64,000 nucleotides of DNA. Source: Lichenibacterium ramalinae. Lineage in GTDB: Bacteria; Pseudomonadota; Alphaproteobacteria; Rhizobiales; Beijerinckiaceae. Under the pieces are notes generated by a model. That model made no database searches. It saw only the letters and a program-made list of their open reading frames with translations, and had not been told where the DNA came from. The stretch is taken from assembly GCF_004137085.1 (NCBI RefSeq), contig NZ_QYBC01000006.1:212939-276938 (forward strand). Reading direction: 5' to 3'. Position numbers and translations under genes: made by a program. Each line of letters opens with the position of its first letter. Within the stretch, counting starts at the first letter, position 1. Positions 45,217 to 54,700 of this stretch are shown piece after piece.

Positions 45217-46370
45217 ATATTGAGACTCCGTACTGCAGCGTCCCACGCAGTGTAGATAGAGCGGGGGTGAGCCAAGAAGAACTCACCACCAAGCGATTTC
45301 TCATGGCTATGAAGGTAATTTTTGACCTGCGTTTCCGCTCGAATTGCATCTGCCGATCTTGGGAAGAGTGGCAGTCCGACACTTTGGTTGCTCCGCACAA
45401 CCTTCCAGCAGTAAGAACCTGCCGGCAATGCACTGTTCAATGCAAGGCAGCGCGACGATGGGCTTGCGGATATACCGACTTTGATTATCCAACGGCCTTC
45501 GACTGGAGCCCCAAGGTATGCGGACTCGTCGCCGAACAGCCGCAAAAGATACAGACTTTTCGGACCTTCCGCCTCCTTGCAGACGTAAATGGCCTGCGAA
45601 ACCGGCCCTGGCCTCGACGGGGTGAATAGCTCTGCTCCGGACGCCGCCGTAGCCGCCGTGACCGGCAGTTCGCCGAATACCGATGTCTCGACGAGTGTCA
45701 AGTCGAGCAGGCGGCGTGCTTCCGCGCAGGTGAGGCGCATGCCCTGCGAGCCGATCACCTTGGCTCGCGCAAGCGAGTAGGTCTCCGAGGCGATCGCCTC
45801 TATCGAAGGGTAGGCCTCTTCGATAACTCGCCAGGCGCGTGTTGCCTTGACGGCCAAGTTCCATTGGCCCGCGCGATCCAGGTCAGCTTGCTTTCTGAGC
45901 CACTCAGACGGGTCAATGAAGGCTCGGGCGTAATTCACGCGGTGCGAGACTTGCTGGATCCCGATGACCTTGCCCTGCTGGTTTGCCGGGGCACGCGACT
46001 TGTGCCCGTAGATGACAACCATCGCGCCCGGCCTGGTCTCACGGATAAAATGCTTTCGCTGGCCGTCGCTAGTGAAGCCCAAAAAGCCCCATGTCTCAGG
46101 CGTAAACCCGTAGAAGCTTGTCAGCCATACGTTTGGGGGATCAGCCAGCACTTGGGCTAGAGGCGACGCAGCTTCTCGCAGCGAGTGAGCCGTGATGAAG
46201 TCCTGAACCGTGCCATAACCTTGGACGACACGGCGTCCGACGGCCGGCATCATGGCCCGACCGCGCTCTGGCCATCCCTCCGCTTCGAACAGACCTAGGA
46301 AGCCGCCGAAGCGTTCCTCGGCGATGCTGTTGATTGCCTTCGCATCCCAGCCCGGCGTGCACGTCTCCAT
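45213..46370 (-). CDS. EVE/PUA-like plus GIY-YIG-like protein of the defence-like operon
   Basis: A 385-aa protein. A region at about residues 70-155 (WLTSFYGFTPETWGFLGF, RETRPGAMVVIYGHKSR, GKVIGIQQVSH) looks like an EVE/PUA-type pocket, a fold that reads modified bases. The last ~120 residues look like a divergent T5orf172/GIY-YIG domain: SLYLLRLFGDE, RWIIKVGISASPSSRCLALN, AIRAETQVKNYLH with the Glu, and GGEFFLAH. So a modification sensor may be fused to a nuclease. ATG 46370 overlaps the methyltransferase stop as TGATG, and the end overlaps the helicase start. Domain assignments are by eye and tentative. Confidence 0.65.
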   Translation of the reverse strand: METCTPGWDAKAINSIAEERFGGFLGLFEAEGWPERGRAMMPAVGRRVVQGYGTVQDFITAHSLREAASPLAQVLADPPNVWLTSFYGFTPETWGFLGFTSDGQRKHFIRETRPGAMVVIYGHKSRAPANQQGKVIGIQQVSHRVNYARAFIDPSEWLRKQADLDRAGQWNLAVKATRAWRVIEEAYPSIEAIASETYSLARAKVIGSQGMRLTCAEARRLLDLTLVETSVFGELPVTAATAASGAELFTPSRPGPVSQAIYVCKEAEGPKSLYLLRLFGDESAYLGAPVEGRWIIKVGISASPSSRCLALNSALPAGSYCWKVVRSNQSVGLPLFPRSADAIRAETQVKNYLHSHEKSLGGEFFLAHPRSIYTAWDAAVRSLNI

Positions 46371-49135
46371 CAAAGCCCTGCCATTCCGGACTGTCCCATA
46401 CTGTCAGACGCATGCGAACTTGTCATTCTCGTGTAGGTCTCGAATAACTTCTCGAGTCTTTCTGTGTCGTTGCGAAAGCGGCGGCCGATATAGATACGCT
46501 CCAAAACTTCATCGCACTGATTATGTGCTTGACGAACAAGCGGATACTCCAAATCGAGCATGTCAGGATCGTACAATTCTGCTATATTGCATGGAAAGTA
46601 ATGCTCACGCGCTAAAACTAAATCCTGACCACAACGTTCAAGATCGATTTTATTCTTCTCGGTAAGTGGCTGCAACGGAAAGGCATTGTAGGTTATCTGT
46701 GATGAATAACGCACTCCCGATCCTAATCCGCCCGATATGGCCTCCGCCCAAACACGATGAAGCGTCGAAGATAAGATCGCCAGTACCCAGACTGCGTCCG
46801 TAAAGGAAACAAATGCGAGATCAGTAGTTATCACGTCTGCTTCCACAAGTACCGGCGTAACATACGTCATTCCATCAGGAGTATTTTTTGGAATGACGAT
46901 CGCGCGACGATCTTGGTGCGATCGCTGCGCAAATTTATGTGGGATTCTCGCATATCCCTGCGTAGTCTTTGCTTTAGATGCCGCTCTGAAGGTACGCACT
47001 CGCTCGATCCGGTCGGCAACAGGCGGAAGCGAGTTAGCTAAGTCAATCTGCTCATCGCTGATCCACAAGCACCATCTTCTAGACCCTTGCTTCAACTCAG
47101 AGGTGCCGATGAGTGGTCGCAATATGGATCTCGCGGCTGGGTATTCAGCTGCAAGCGTAGCCATTTCGTCGCTGGTGAGAATGAGATTGCCATCATCTCT
47201 GGCCATACTCCCTGCAGAAAGTCGAGGAAGGTCCTTCGCCACCGGGCGGTCGGCTTTCCGTATGAAATCTTCTCTGCCTGGGATAAGGTAAGGCGATATC
47301 GACTCCGCCCTTCGCACCAACCCGTCCGTGTAGATGAGGCGCTGGCGTTTTGGATCTTTTGTAACCCCAATGATTACACACCAGACGCCCGCGTTGTCAG
47401 CTGCGTTATTAGACCACTTGAACTGTGTATGGCAAAAGAAGATCGACATGTTTTGCGCATAGAGCCGAGACCACAGATGCTCTACCTGCTCACCCCTGGA
47501 AATAGAATTCGTAGATACGAACGCAAAATCACACTGAGAGGCCTTTGAATACTCACATGCTTTGAGATACCAAGCCATTACATAGTCGCAGTCCTTATAT
47601 GCGTCCCCGCCACCGAATATCAAAGCCATATCCGCCTTCTGCCATCGGCTCTGCTTCCGCGCGCCCTTGAATTGCGGATTCCCGCATATGTAAGTCTCCC
47701 CACCCTCGTTATTAAAATCAATCTGAGACTGATCAGGAGTGCCGAAAAGTTCGTCTGCTCGATGTTTAACCCCCGTTCCAGTCGGGGGGCAGATGCTGAG
47801 CCAGTCGAGCCGGAGCGCGTTACCGCAGGTGATCCAGTTCTCAGAATCGAGGGGCAAAAAATCGGCCAGCGCCTCCTTCTGGCCGCGATAGATCACGTTG
47901 CATTGATACTCAGCGATGATCAGGGCGAGGCGCGCGATTTCAGCCGGAAAATCGCGTAGTTCAATTCCTCTGAAATTGGTGAGTGGGATGTCACTTCGGC
48001 GGTCGGGCTCGCCGCGCAATCGGTTGACCTCAACCTCAATCGCCCGCATCTCCTTGTAGGCGATAACCAGGAAGTTACCCGAGCCGCAAGCCGGGTCAAA
48101 CACTCTGATCCGGGCGAGGCGACGACGGAGATTTAGGAGTGTGCGCTGATTTCGCCCCGCTTCTTCTAACCGTGTACGCAGGTCGTTCAGGAAGAGCGGG
48201 TTTAGCACTTTTAAAATGTTCGGCACGCTCGTGTAATGCATGCCGAGCGCGCCACGCTCCTCATCGTCCGCGACGGCCTGGATCATAGAGCCGAAAATGT
48301 CCGGGTTGATTAGTTTCCAGTCGAGAGCGCCGATGTGGAGTAGGTAAGAGCGCGCAATCGGGCTGAACCGCGGCACGTCCATGTTGCCGGAGAACAGGCC
48401 ACCATTGACGTAGGGGAAGGCTTCCGCCCAGCGAGGTAGGCCGGCCATCTTCTTCTGCGCTGGCTCAACGTTCATGGCCCGGAACACAGCACCGATTACT
48501 TCGTGCGTATTTGTACGGTCGCTCATCTGCGCGATGGTCGCGGTGAACAGGTCGTCGCCGTCGAAAATGTCGGTCGACTCGGCGAAGAAGCAGAAGATCA
48601 GCCGTGCCATGAAGTGGTTCATATCGGGCTGACGCTCGGCGGTGTCCCAGTCCGGATTGAGCTTGCGCAGTTCAACATAGAGACGATTGAGGCGGCTCGT
48701 GGCCCGGATGTCGAAAGCGTTTTCACGGATTTGCGTGACAACAGATATGCCGGCTAGCGGAAGAAAGAAGCCGAAGTGATCCGGAAACTCGGAGTAGCGG
48801 CAGACAAGTGTTTCGCCGTTCACAAGATCTTCCGCCTCGAACGTATCGCCATCCGTTGCAAGGATGAACTTCGCTCTGGTTCGAGCGGTAGCGGGACTGG
48901 CTTTCAGGATCGCGAGCCTGGCTGTCACGTCACCCGCAGGCGCGGTCGCGATATGGACGTTATTAGTCTGTAGAATACCGCCACAATCCGATTTGTTTGA
49001 CTCGCCTTTTCGCAGGCGCTTAAGGGTAGTATCCTTATTTCCGAACGCCTGCAGAAAGGCGAACGGGAACTCAGCAGGATCGAAGGGTTGCCAGGCCAAG
49101 TTGGTGACGGCCTGCTCGATCTCAACGGCATTCAT
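46370..49135 (-). CDS. DNA methyltransferase of MmeI/YeeA type, no evident nuclease domain
   Basis: A 921-aa class I SAM-dependent N6-adenine methyltransferase, first gene of the operon. SAM motif I is IRVFDPACGSGNFLVIAYKE; the catalytic motif IV is ICGNPQFKG (NPPY/F type). N-terminal segments WQPFDPAEFPFAFLQAFGN, GILQTNNVHIATAPAG and NHFMARLIFCFFAESTDIF, and the later GGLFSGNMDVPRFSPIARS, match the YeeA/MmeI-like family. In MmeI the N-terminus carries a D-ExK nuclease; here the corresponding stretch (KFILATDGDTFEAEDL) has no ExK. The C-terminal half should include the target-recognition domain (ITYNAFPLQPL near the end). It probably protects host DNA, with cleavage left to the following genes. 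Confidence 0.88.
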   Translation of the reverse strand: MNAVEIEQAVTNLAWQPFDPAEFPFAFLQAFGNKDTTLKRLRKGESNKSDCGGILQTNNVHIATAPAGDVTARLAILKASPATARTRAKFILATDGDTFEAEDLVNGETLVCRYSEFPDHFGFFLPLAGISVVTQIRENAFDIRATSRLNRLYVELRKLNPDWDTAERQPDMNHFMARLIFCFFAESTDIFDGDDLFTATIAQMSDRTNTHEVIGAVFRAMNVEPAQKKMAGLPRWAEAFPYVNGGLFSGNMDVPRFSPIARSYLLHIGALDWKLINPDIFGSMIQAVADDEERGALGMHYTSVPNILKVLNPLFLNDLRTRLEEAGRNQRTLLNLRRRLARIRVFDPACGSGNFLVIAYKEMRAIEVEVNRLRGEPDRRSDIPLTNFRGIELRDFPAEIARLALIIAEYQCNVIYRGQKEALADFLPLDSENWITCGNALRLDWLSICPPTGTGVKHRADELFGTPDQSQIDFNNEGGETYICGNPQFKGARKQSRWQKADMALIFGGGDAYKDCDYVMAWYLKACEYSKASQCDFAFVSTNSISRGEQVEHLWSRLYAQNMSIFFCHTQFKWSNNAADNAGVWCVIIGVTKDPKRQRLIYTDGLVRRAESISPYLIPGREDFIRKADRPVAKDLPRLSAGSMARDDGNLILTSDEMATLAAEYPAARSILRPLIGTSELKQGSRRWCLWISDEQIDLANSLPPVADRIERVRTFRAASKAKTTQGYARIPHKFAQRSHQDRRAIVIPKNTPDGMTYVTPVLVEADVITTDLAFVSFTDAVWVLAILSSTLHRVWAEAISGGLGSGVRYSSQITYNAFPLQPLTEKNKIDLERCGQDLVLAREHYFPCNIAELYDPDMLDLEYPLVRQAHNQCDEVLERIYIGRRFRNDTERLEKLFETYTRMTSSHASDSMGQSGMAGL

Positions 49136-49579
49136 GCCCACACTCACCGGCTCTTCCGACGCTCGCCATCGAGGCCGACCGTGGCGACCTCATCTGACTG
49201 ACCCTACCCTGTTTTAGGCCGTGCTGCACCCGTTTGTGAGGGAGCTCCGCTTGAGAAAAAGGCCTCGGAGTTCGTCGGCCGACCACTGCGGGAATACGCA
49301 TGCGGTCAACCCGCGTCGACCTGCTGACTTTTAGGCTTATCTTAACTCTCAAAGTCGACGCTGAGACGCTCACCTCACACGGCGGCCTTCGCCGGAGGCA
49401 TTCGGTGCGCGTCACCTTAATGTGGGTGTTGCGCTGGATTTGAGTCCCTCGCAACGTAGATCTGAGGCGGCGCCGCCGCAGATCGCATCCCCCGTCTCGT
49501 TCGCTGTGCGCCGGGTATTCTCAATGGTCGCAGCTGGCGGCGTCTAAGGTCGCTCGTAGTCACATTGGGGCATACCCTG
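49136..49579. other. Upstream region of the defence-like operon, no gene seen
   Basis: No coding sequence recognised. It should contain the operon promoter reading to the left; I could not identify it reliably. Confidence 0.45.
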
Positions 49580-49680
49580 GCGTGACGTCACATGCCGATC
49601 AGCGGCGAACGTCACCTCTGGGTTGACACAGCTTATTTGTGACATGCGACACCTCAGGCCTAAACCCCGAGGTGACACAC
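49580..49680 (+). promoter_or_regulatory. Candidate res site/promoter of the resolvase
   Basis: A perfect 10-bp palindrome GTGACGTCAC (49582-49591) and repeated GTGACA/TGTGAC half-sites (TTGACACAG, TTGTGACATGCGACACC, GGTGACACACG) fill the 100 bp before the resolvase start. This clustering resembles a recombination and autoregulation site. Assignment is by position and repeat pattern only. Confidence 0.5.
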
Positions 49681-49681
49681 G

Positions 49682-50227
49682 ATGGCCCGCATCGGTTATG
49701 CCCGCGTCAGCACGCTCGATCAAGATCTCGAAATCCAGCTTGCCAAGCTGAAGGCTGAAGGCTGCGGCGTGGTGCGCTCAGAAAAGGTGTCGGGCGGCAG
49801 CCGCGACGGCCGTGCCGAGCTGGCCACCGTGCTCGATTTCTTGCGCCCGGGTGACGAGTTGGTCGTCACCCGCCTTGACCGGCTTGGCCGTGATACCCGC
49901 GATGTGCTCAACCTCATCCATGAATGCGAACAGCGACAGGCCTTTGTCACCGTGCTCGACCCGCACGTTTCGACCCGCGGCGAAGTGGGCCACCTCGTCA
50001 TGACGGTGCTCGGCATGGTCGCGCAGATGGAACGACGGTTCATCAAGGAGCGGCAGCGCGACGGAATCGAACGGGCGAAGGGCGAGGGCGCCTACGTGGG
50101 CGGGAAGCGTCGGCTCGACCGCGAACGCATCAAGGCGCTGCACGCTGCCGGCACAGGCCCTGCCGCCATCGCAAAGATTGTCGGATGCTCGCGCATGCAG
50201 GTCTATCGCGTGCTGCAGGAGAGCTGA
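49682..50227 (+). CDS. Serine recombinase (resolvase/invertase, Tn3-type)
   Basis: A 181-aa resolvase. Nucleophile Ser10 is in GYARVSTLDQD. Conserved catalytic motifs are VVTRLDRLGRDTRDVLNLI and the helix-E segment MTVLGMVAQMERRFIKERQRDG (20-residue part: VLGMVAQMERRFIKERQRDG). The C-terminal helix-turn-helix is AAIAKIVGCSRMQVYRVLQ. GAGGTG lies 8 bases before the ATG. It may be a leftover of a transposon; no transposase gene accompanies it. Full length and intact. Confidence 0.95.
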   Translation: MARIGYARVSTLDQDLEIQLAKLKAEGCGVVRSEKVSGGSRDGRAELATVLDFLRPGDELVVTRLDRLGRDTRDVLNLIHECEQRQAFVTVLDPHVSTRGEVGHLVMTVLGMVAQMERRFIKERQRDGIERAKGEGAYVGGKRRLDRERIKALHAAGTGPAAIAKIVGCSRMQVYRVLQES

Positions 50228-50912
50228 GCCGGCCTTGGCGCCTCGCGCCAGGGACGAACGGCAAATTTGGGTGGAGTTCGGACCGGCAGCTTTCGAGGGC
50301 ACCACCGGCCAAGCGGACCTTCATCCTCCGACGAGTTCTGGCCGAAAGCCGAATGTCATGTCATACTGAGAATCGTGATAAAGCAGACGTTCGCCGCCGG
50401 ACACGGTAGCAGGCCGCCGGTCAGGCCGAACAGAACGATCTGGCCCATCGTTACCGCATGCGCGCAGGCATAGGCGTCATCCTCGTCGCCAACTAGCGCG
50501 GGCTGGTCTCGCACGCCAGGCTACGGGAGTCTGCAGACCCGTCGATCGAGGCTTGTGCCCGAGCGCTCGCGGCCGAGGTTTGGGTGGAGATAAATCAGAG
50601 ACCGCAAATAGGCGAGCGCTGTTATTTGGCTCAAAAGCGAGCGCTTGTGCCGCGATTGCGTACCTGGGACTCACCTGTGGCCTAAAAAGTGCGTCGCAAG
50701 AGCGCATGAGGTCTGCTGGCGCGCCGTTTCGAATACTCACGGCAATCATATCGGTCCTACTTGGCGGTCGGCGCACTTCAGACATAATTCCTGTTCTGTT
50801 TTAGAGGGCATGCCGCATCGCGATCATTCGTCAACGTGTCGAGGGCAAGAGCGAGTGCAACACAGCTTGCCTCCATTCCCTGTACACAGTCCGTCCCAGT
50901 GCCGGCATCCCA
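50228..50912. other. Mostly non-coding region containing an exporter fragment
   Basis: Apart from the NicO/RcnA-like fragment at 50356-50493 I see no gene here. The region appears to be mosaic debris between the resolvase and the second cargo module. Confidence 0.5.
50356..50493 (-). pseudogene. Fragment of an RcnA/NicO-type Ni2+/Co2+ exporter
   Basis: Minus-strand translation gives GQIVLFGLTGGLLPCPAA preceded by DDAYACAHA. This is the highly recognisable segment of RcnA-family exporters with the LFGLTGGLxPCPAA motif and upstream His. Only about 45 codons remain, and both flanks lack the rest of the protein. It shows that a metal-resistance gene once lay here. Confidence 0.72.
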
Positions 50913-51491
50913 TCACCAAGGGTAGCTAATCTGGATTCGGGTAGGACCGTCTACCCAATTCCAGAAGGCTTCGGCGTTGCCCGGGCCGACATGAATACAG
51001 CCCGCAGACTCGCCGTCATTTCCGGCGAGGGTGTCGGCGCCTTCGTGTATGTAAATGCCCCGCAGACCCATGATCAAAATGGCGAAGTCCATATCTACTT
51101 TATACTCATTACTATATTTCGTACGAAACTTATCACTGTCTAGTGCTCCTTTAACAGTCAGGTCCTTGGCATATTTAACTTGTGTACTGCCAAGGCACGG
51201 AACAGTTTTCCCCCCGTAGCTAAGCGTGCCCTCTCCGTTCGGTCTGAAGGAAATCGACGCACTCTTGGCCGTAAGGAGTGCCGTCTCGGACACGACGTGA
51301 GGGAGGGAAGGCCCCTCGACATCAAGCGTCAGTTCAGCACCGCCGAACTTGGCTGTGAAAGAAATCTTGTTGATGCCGTTCGGAAAAAACCGATTGGCAG
51401 GATCGCGATTGACGAGTTCGGTGAGAGCCTCGATTGAGCGAGACAATCCTTCGCGAACGTCCTCGAAATGTTTCGTGCTGATTTCCGACAC
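50913..51491 (-). CDS. L,D-transpeptidase-like / Tlde1-like small protein
   Basis: A 192-aa protein without signal peptide. The C-terminal end has the catalytic layout of YkuD/Tlde1-type L,D-transpeptidases: a His in GIYIHEGAD and, after a glycine-rich gap, the Ser-x-Gly-Cys motif in GESAGCIHVGPGNAEAFWNW. The middle (SISFRPNGEGTLSYGGKTVP) resembles the start of DUF2778/Tlde1 domains, in which the enzyme acts on peptidoglycan stem peptides. The residues before that are helical. GTG 51491 is preferred: a strong SD (GGGGGAGGTGAGG) precedes it; GTG 51569 is alternative. It is 252 bp downstream of the giant genes on the same strand. A role as toxin effector or wall-modifying enzyme is inference. 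Confidence 0.65.
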   Translation of the reverse strand: MSEISTKHFEDVREGLSRSIEALTELVNRDPANRFFPNGINKISFTAKFGGAELTLDVEGPSLPHVVSETALLTAKSASISFRPNGEGTLSYGGKTVPCLGSTQVKYAKDLTVKGALDSDKFRTKYSNEYKVDMDFAILIMGLRGIYIHEGADTLAGNDGESAGCIHVGPGNAEAFWNWVDGPTRIQISYPW

Positions 51492-51743
51492 CCTCACCTC
51501 CCCCAACGTGCAGCAATCACTGTTGCAACCCGCTTTATTGCCAGTGGCGCGTAAGTCCGAAGCGTACACACCAAGCCACTTGGCACGAAGATCAATTTGT
51601 CGCCGCAGGATGCGGCACGAACCATCAGTTTCGGTAAGCCAATCGGACGCTCTGCGACGGCGGTTTTACCGAACGCAATGTTGACAGAAACACCGTGGCT
51701 GTCAAAGCAAAACCGTGTTCACAAGGGACGTATCGGTTTGAAG

Positions 51744-54700
51744 CTACAGTGACTTTAGGTTCTCGATGAGGAGCTGAACGACGATCGGCTCGGGCAGGTA
51801 AATTATCTCTCCGTCGAGCGCCGAGGGCTGAAAGCTGGCGCCATCTCGTCCGACGCCGACACCCGCCAGCCTGGGGTGGCGGGCCTGCGAGTTCGCGTGG
51901 GCGGATGACAGGCCCACCCGCACGGCAAGCGGCTTGCCGGCATCCTCCGGCGGAATCGCGAGCGAGAGCGTCCAGCGCGACAACATCACGGGGTTTACGA
52001 AGGATTCGACGTTCTCGGGCACGCGCTGGGGCTGCACACCTAGGCTGGTCGAGGCGACGACCAGCCCGCCTATGAGCGCGGGCATCGGCCCCGACCCACG
52101 TGGATCAAGGCGCTCGAGTTCGGCGACGATCAGCGGCGCCTGCGCAAGGTGGTCCATCGGGAGGGCGCGCGTGTCCCCGATCAAGTCGGAGAGGACCTTG
52201 AAGGGCTGCCCCTGGGAGACACCGTCCATTTTGTCCAGCATCGGCGCCCGCCCGCGGTAGGCGGGTCCTGTGACCGTCACCTCGATCGTCGCGCTCTTCC
52301 GCTTGGCGGAGAAGCTCCAGGGCTGGTGCACCATAACGGCGTCGATCGGCACCGTTCTCGACAGGGTCCGGCCGGCTAGCGCGTCCTTCTGGTAGCGCGC
52401 CAGGACGAGCTTCACCGCCGCCTTGTAGGCTCCGGTCGGCTTCAGCTCGATGTCGCAATACCAGCGGCCGTATCCCGTGTGGAACCGGGGTTCGATGCAG
52501 GCGAGGGCCACCTGCGCGGTGACCCTCGGGTCCTTATCGTCCTTCCAGATCACGGTCTGGTCCGGCTTCTCGCCGCCGATCTGGTCGGCAGAGAGGTATG
52601 TCGCGTCGTCCTCGGACAGGCCGTTTTGCATCCAGAGCCTGTGGCCCGGCACGCTCGTGCCGTCCCCGCCCCAGCGACTGACCTGCGCGTCAGCCCAGTC
52701 GGGCAGCAGCGCGGCACCAGGCTGCCGGCATACGATGGCGAGCTTCTCTCCGGGTCCGGACGCAAACCAGTCGCCGTCCAGCCAACAGCGGTAATTATGG
52801 ATGAGCGAGGTCTCGGACCCGTCCGCGGAGGTGCGCAGCACGCGTTGATAAAAGGTGCCCTTGTCCCTGGTCACGTAGGGTGCGGGGGGCCGCCGCGTGG
52901 CGGGCATGTCGATCCGGAAGACGCCATCGATCGCCCAATTGCCGCGCTCGATCGCGGCGCGGCAGGCGTCCCGCGAGGCGGACTGCTTCAGGTATGTCGT
53001 GTCCTCGGACGGCTCCGCTGGCTCGGGTATGGCGGGTCCCCCGGGCGTGGGGGCCATGCCCGCGGGCGGCGGAGCGGGAGCGTCGGGCGGTGCGAACCGC
53101 GACCGCGCTACCAGCCGGACCGCGAGGACGCGGTGCTGGTCGCAGTCGAAGTCGGCGCTGAGGAAGCGTGGCTTCCTGGAGGAAGACGGACCGCCGGCCG
53201 GCGACGGCGGATGGTCTTGCAGCAGCAGGTCGATCTCGTTGATCCGGCGCAGGTAGGCCTCGGCGCTCTCGCCGATGCCGATCTCAGGCAGTTCCAGGGA
53301 CTCTATCGAGAAGAGTCTACGGAATTGGGTCGGCGTCTTGCGTTCGAACAGGTTGGACTGCTCGACGCGGCCGAATACCTCGGGCTTCGAGTTGCGGAAC
53401 ACGCGGTCCTTGGACGCGACCTCGACCCAGAACGCCTCCGCCCACACCTCGCCCGTCGACTTCCGGTCCACGTGGATGTGCCCGGTCGCGTAGATCTTGG
53501 CCGCGTCGGGGACGTCGGCGCCGTTGCCCTTGAGGACGACGGCTTCCCACGACGTCGCGTCGGTCGCGCGGAACGCGGCGAGCGAGACGGTGACCGAGGG
53601 CTTGTCCAGCGACCGCGAGACCGGGTGCTCGATGCTGATCGCGGTGACGTCGCTGAGCGACGCGACCCGCTGGTTGCGTACGAGCGCCCCGTAGAGTTCA
53701 TGGCTGGACCTGCTACCCGGTTCGAGCAGCGCGCCGATCCCCAGTGCGGTCGACCAAGCGCCTTCCGTCGCCGCGGCGATGGCGGGGTTGGCCTGGAACG
53801 CCTCCGGCGTCCGGTTCGACCACAGTTCCAGCCTCAGCGAGTCCGCGGGCGCCACGTCGATGCAGATGGTCGGGCAGTTGATCGTCCGCCCCGACGGATG
53901 GGGCAGCTTCAACGGGAACGGCTGTCCGTTGCGTATCGTGCTCACGCCGTCCCTCCCCAGTGCACGAACCTCGACGCGGATGGGGACGACCGACCCCGCG
54001 TCCATGCCGCGCGGCGTGGCTGGTGGGAAGAAGGCGGGGTCCGACTTCAGCGTCGAGGCATCGATGGCCTGAGAGGGTGTCGACTTGTCGCCCTTCAGGA
54101 GCGCGCCGACCGTGCGCAGCGTCGCATCGATGAAGTAGGGGGTGAGCGGAGGGTCCGTCGGTGGTCGCGCCGTCTGCATGACAAGCGCCACCGTCGCGGG
54201 GCCGTCCTTGATCGTCGGGAAGGCGCCGGTGGCGGCGTCGTGAACCAGGTAGCGGTAAGCGCCAAACTTCGCCCGGTCGGCAGCCTTGTCCCGGTCCGGC
54301 TTCGACGCGGACAGTGGGTCGAACTGGCCTTGGATCTCGGCGAGGTCGAACCCGACCAGCGGCGACGCGAGCCAGCGGACCTTCGTGTCGTTAGACCCCG
54401 TCCTGACGATGATCCTGCCCACGTTTTCGCGGTCGGCCGGATCGACGCCTTCGCCGCCCACGAAGCCGTCGGGGACGAGCAGCGTCGGAGCCGGCGCCTT
54501 CTCGACCAAGCCGAACTGGTAGCCGGGATCGGGCGAGTTCCGGCTGGTTGCCAGCATCCTCCCCAGCTTATCGTCATCGCTGCCGAGCGCGAATTCACCG
54601 ACCCGCGCGGCCGAACTCGGCACGCTGGAACCGTTCAGCTTCCTTGCTCGCAGCATAAATCGGTAGTGGCCGAATATCCGGAGGATGGGGCCCTGCCGTA

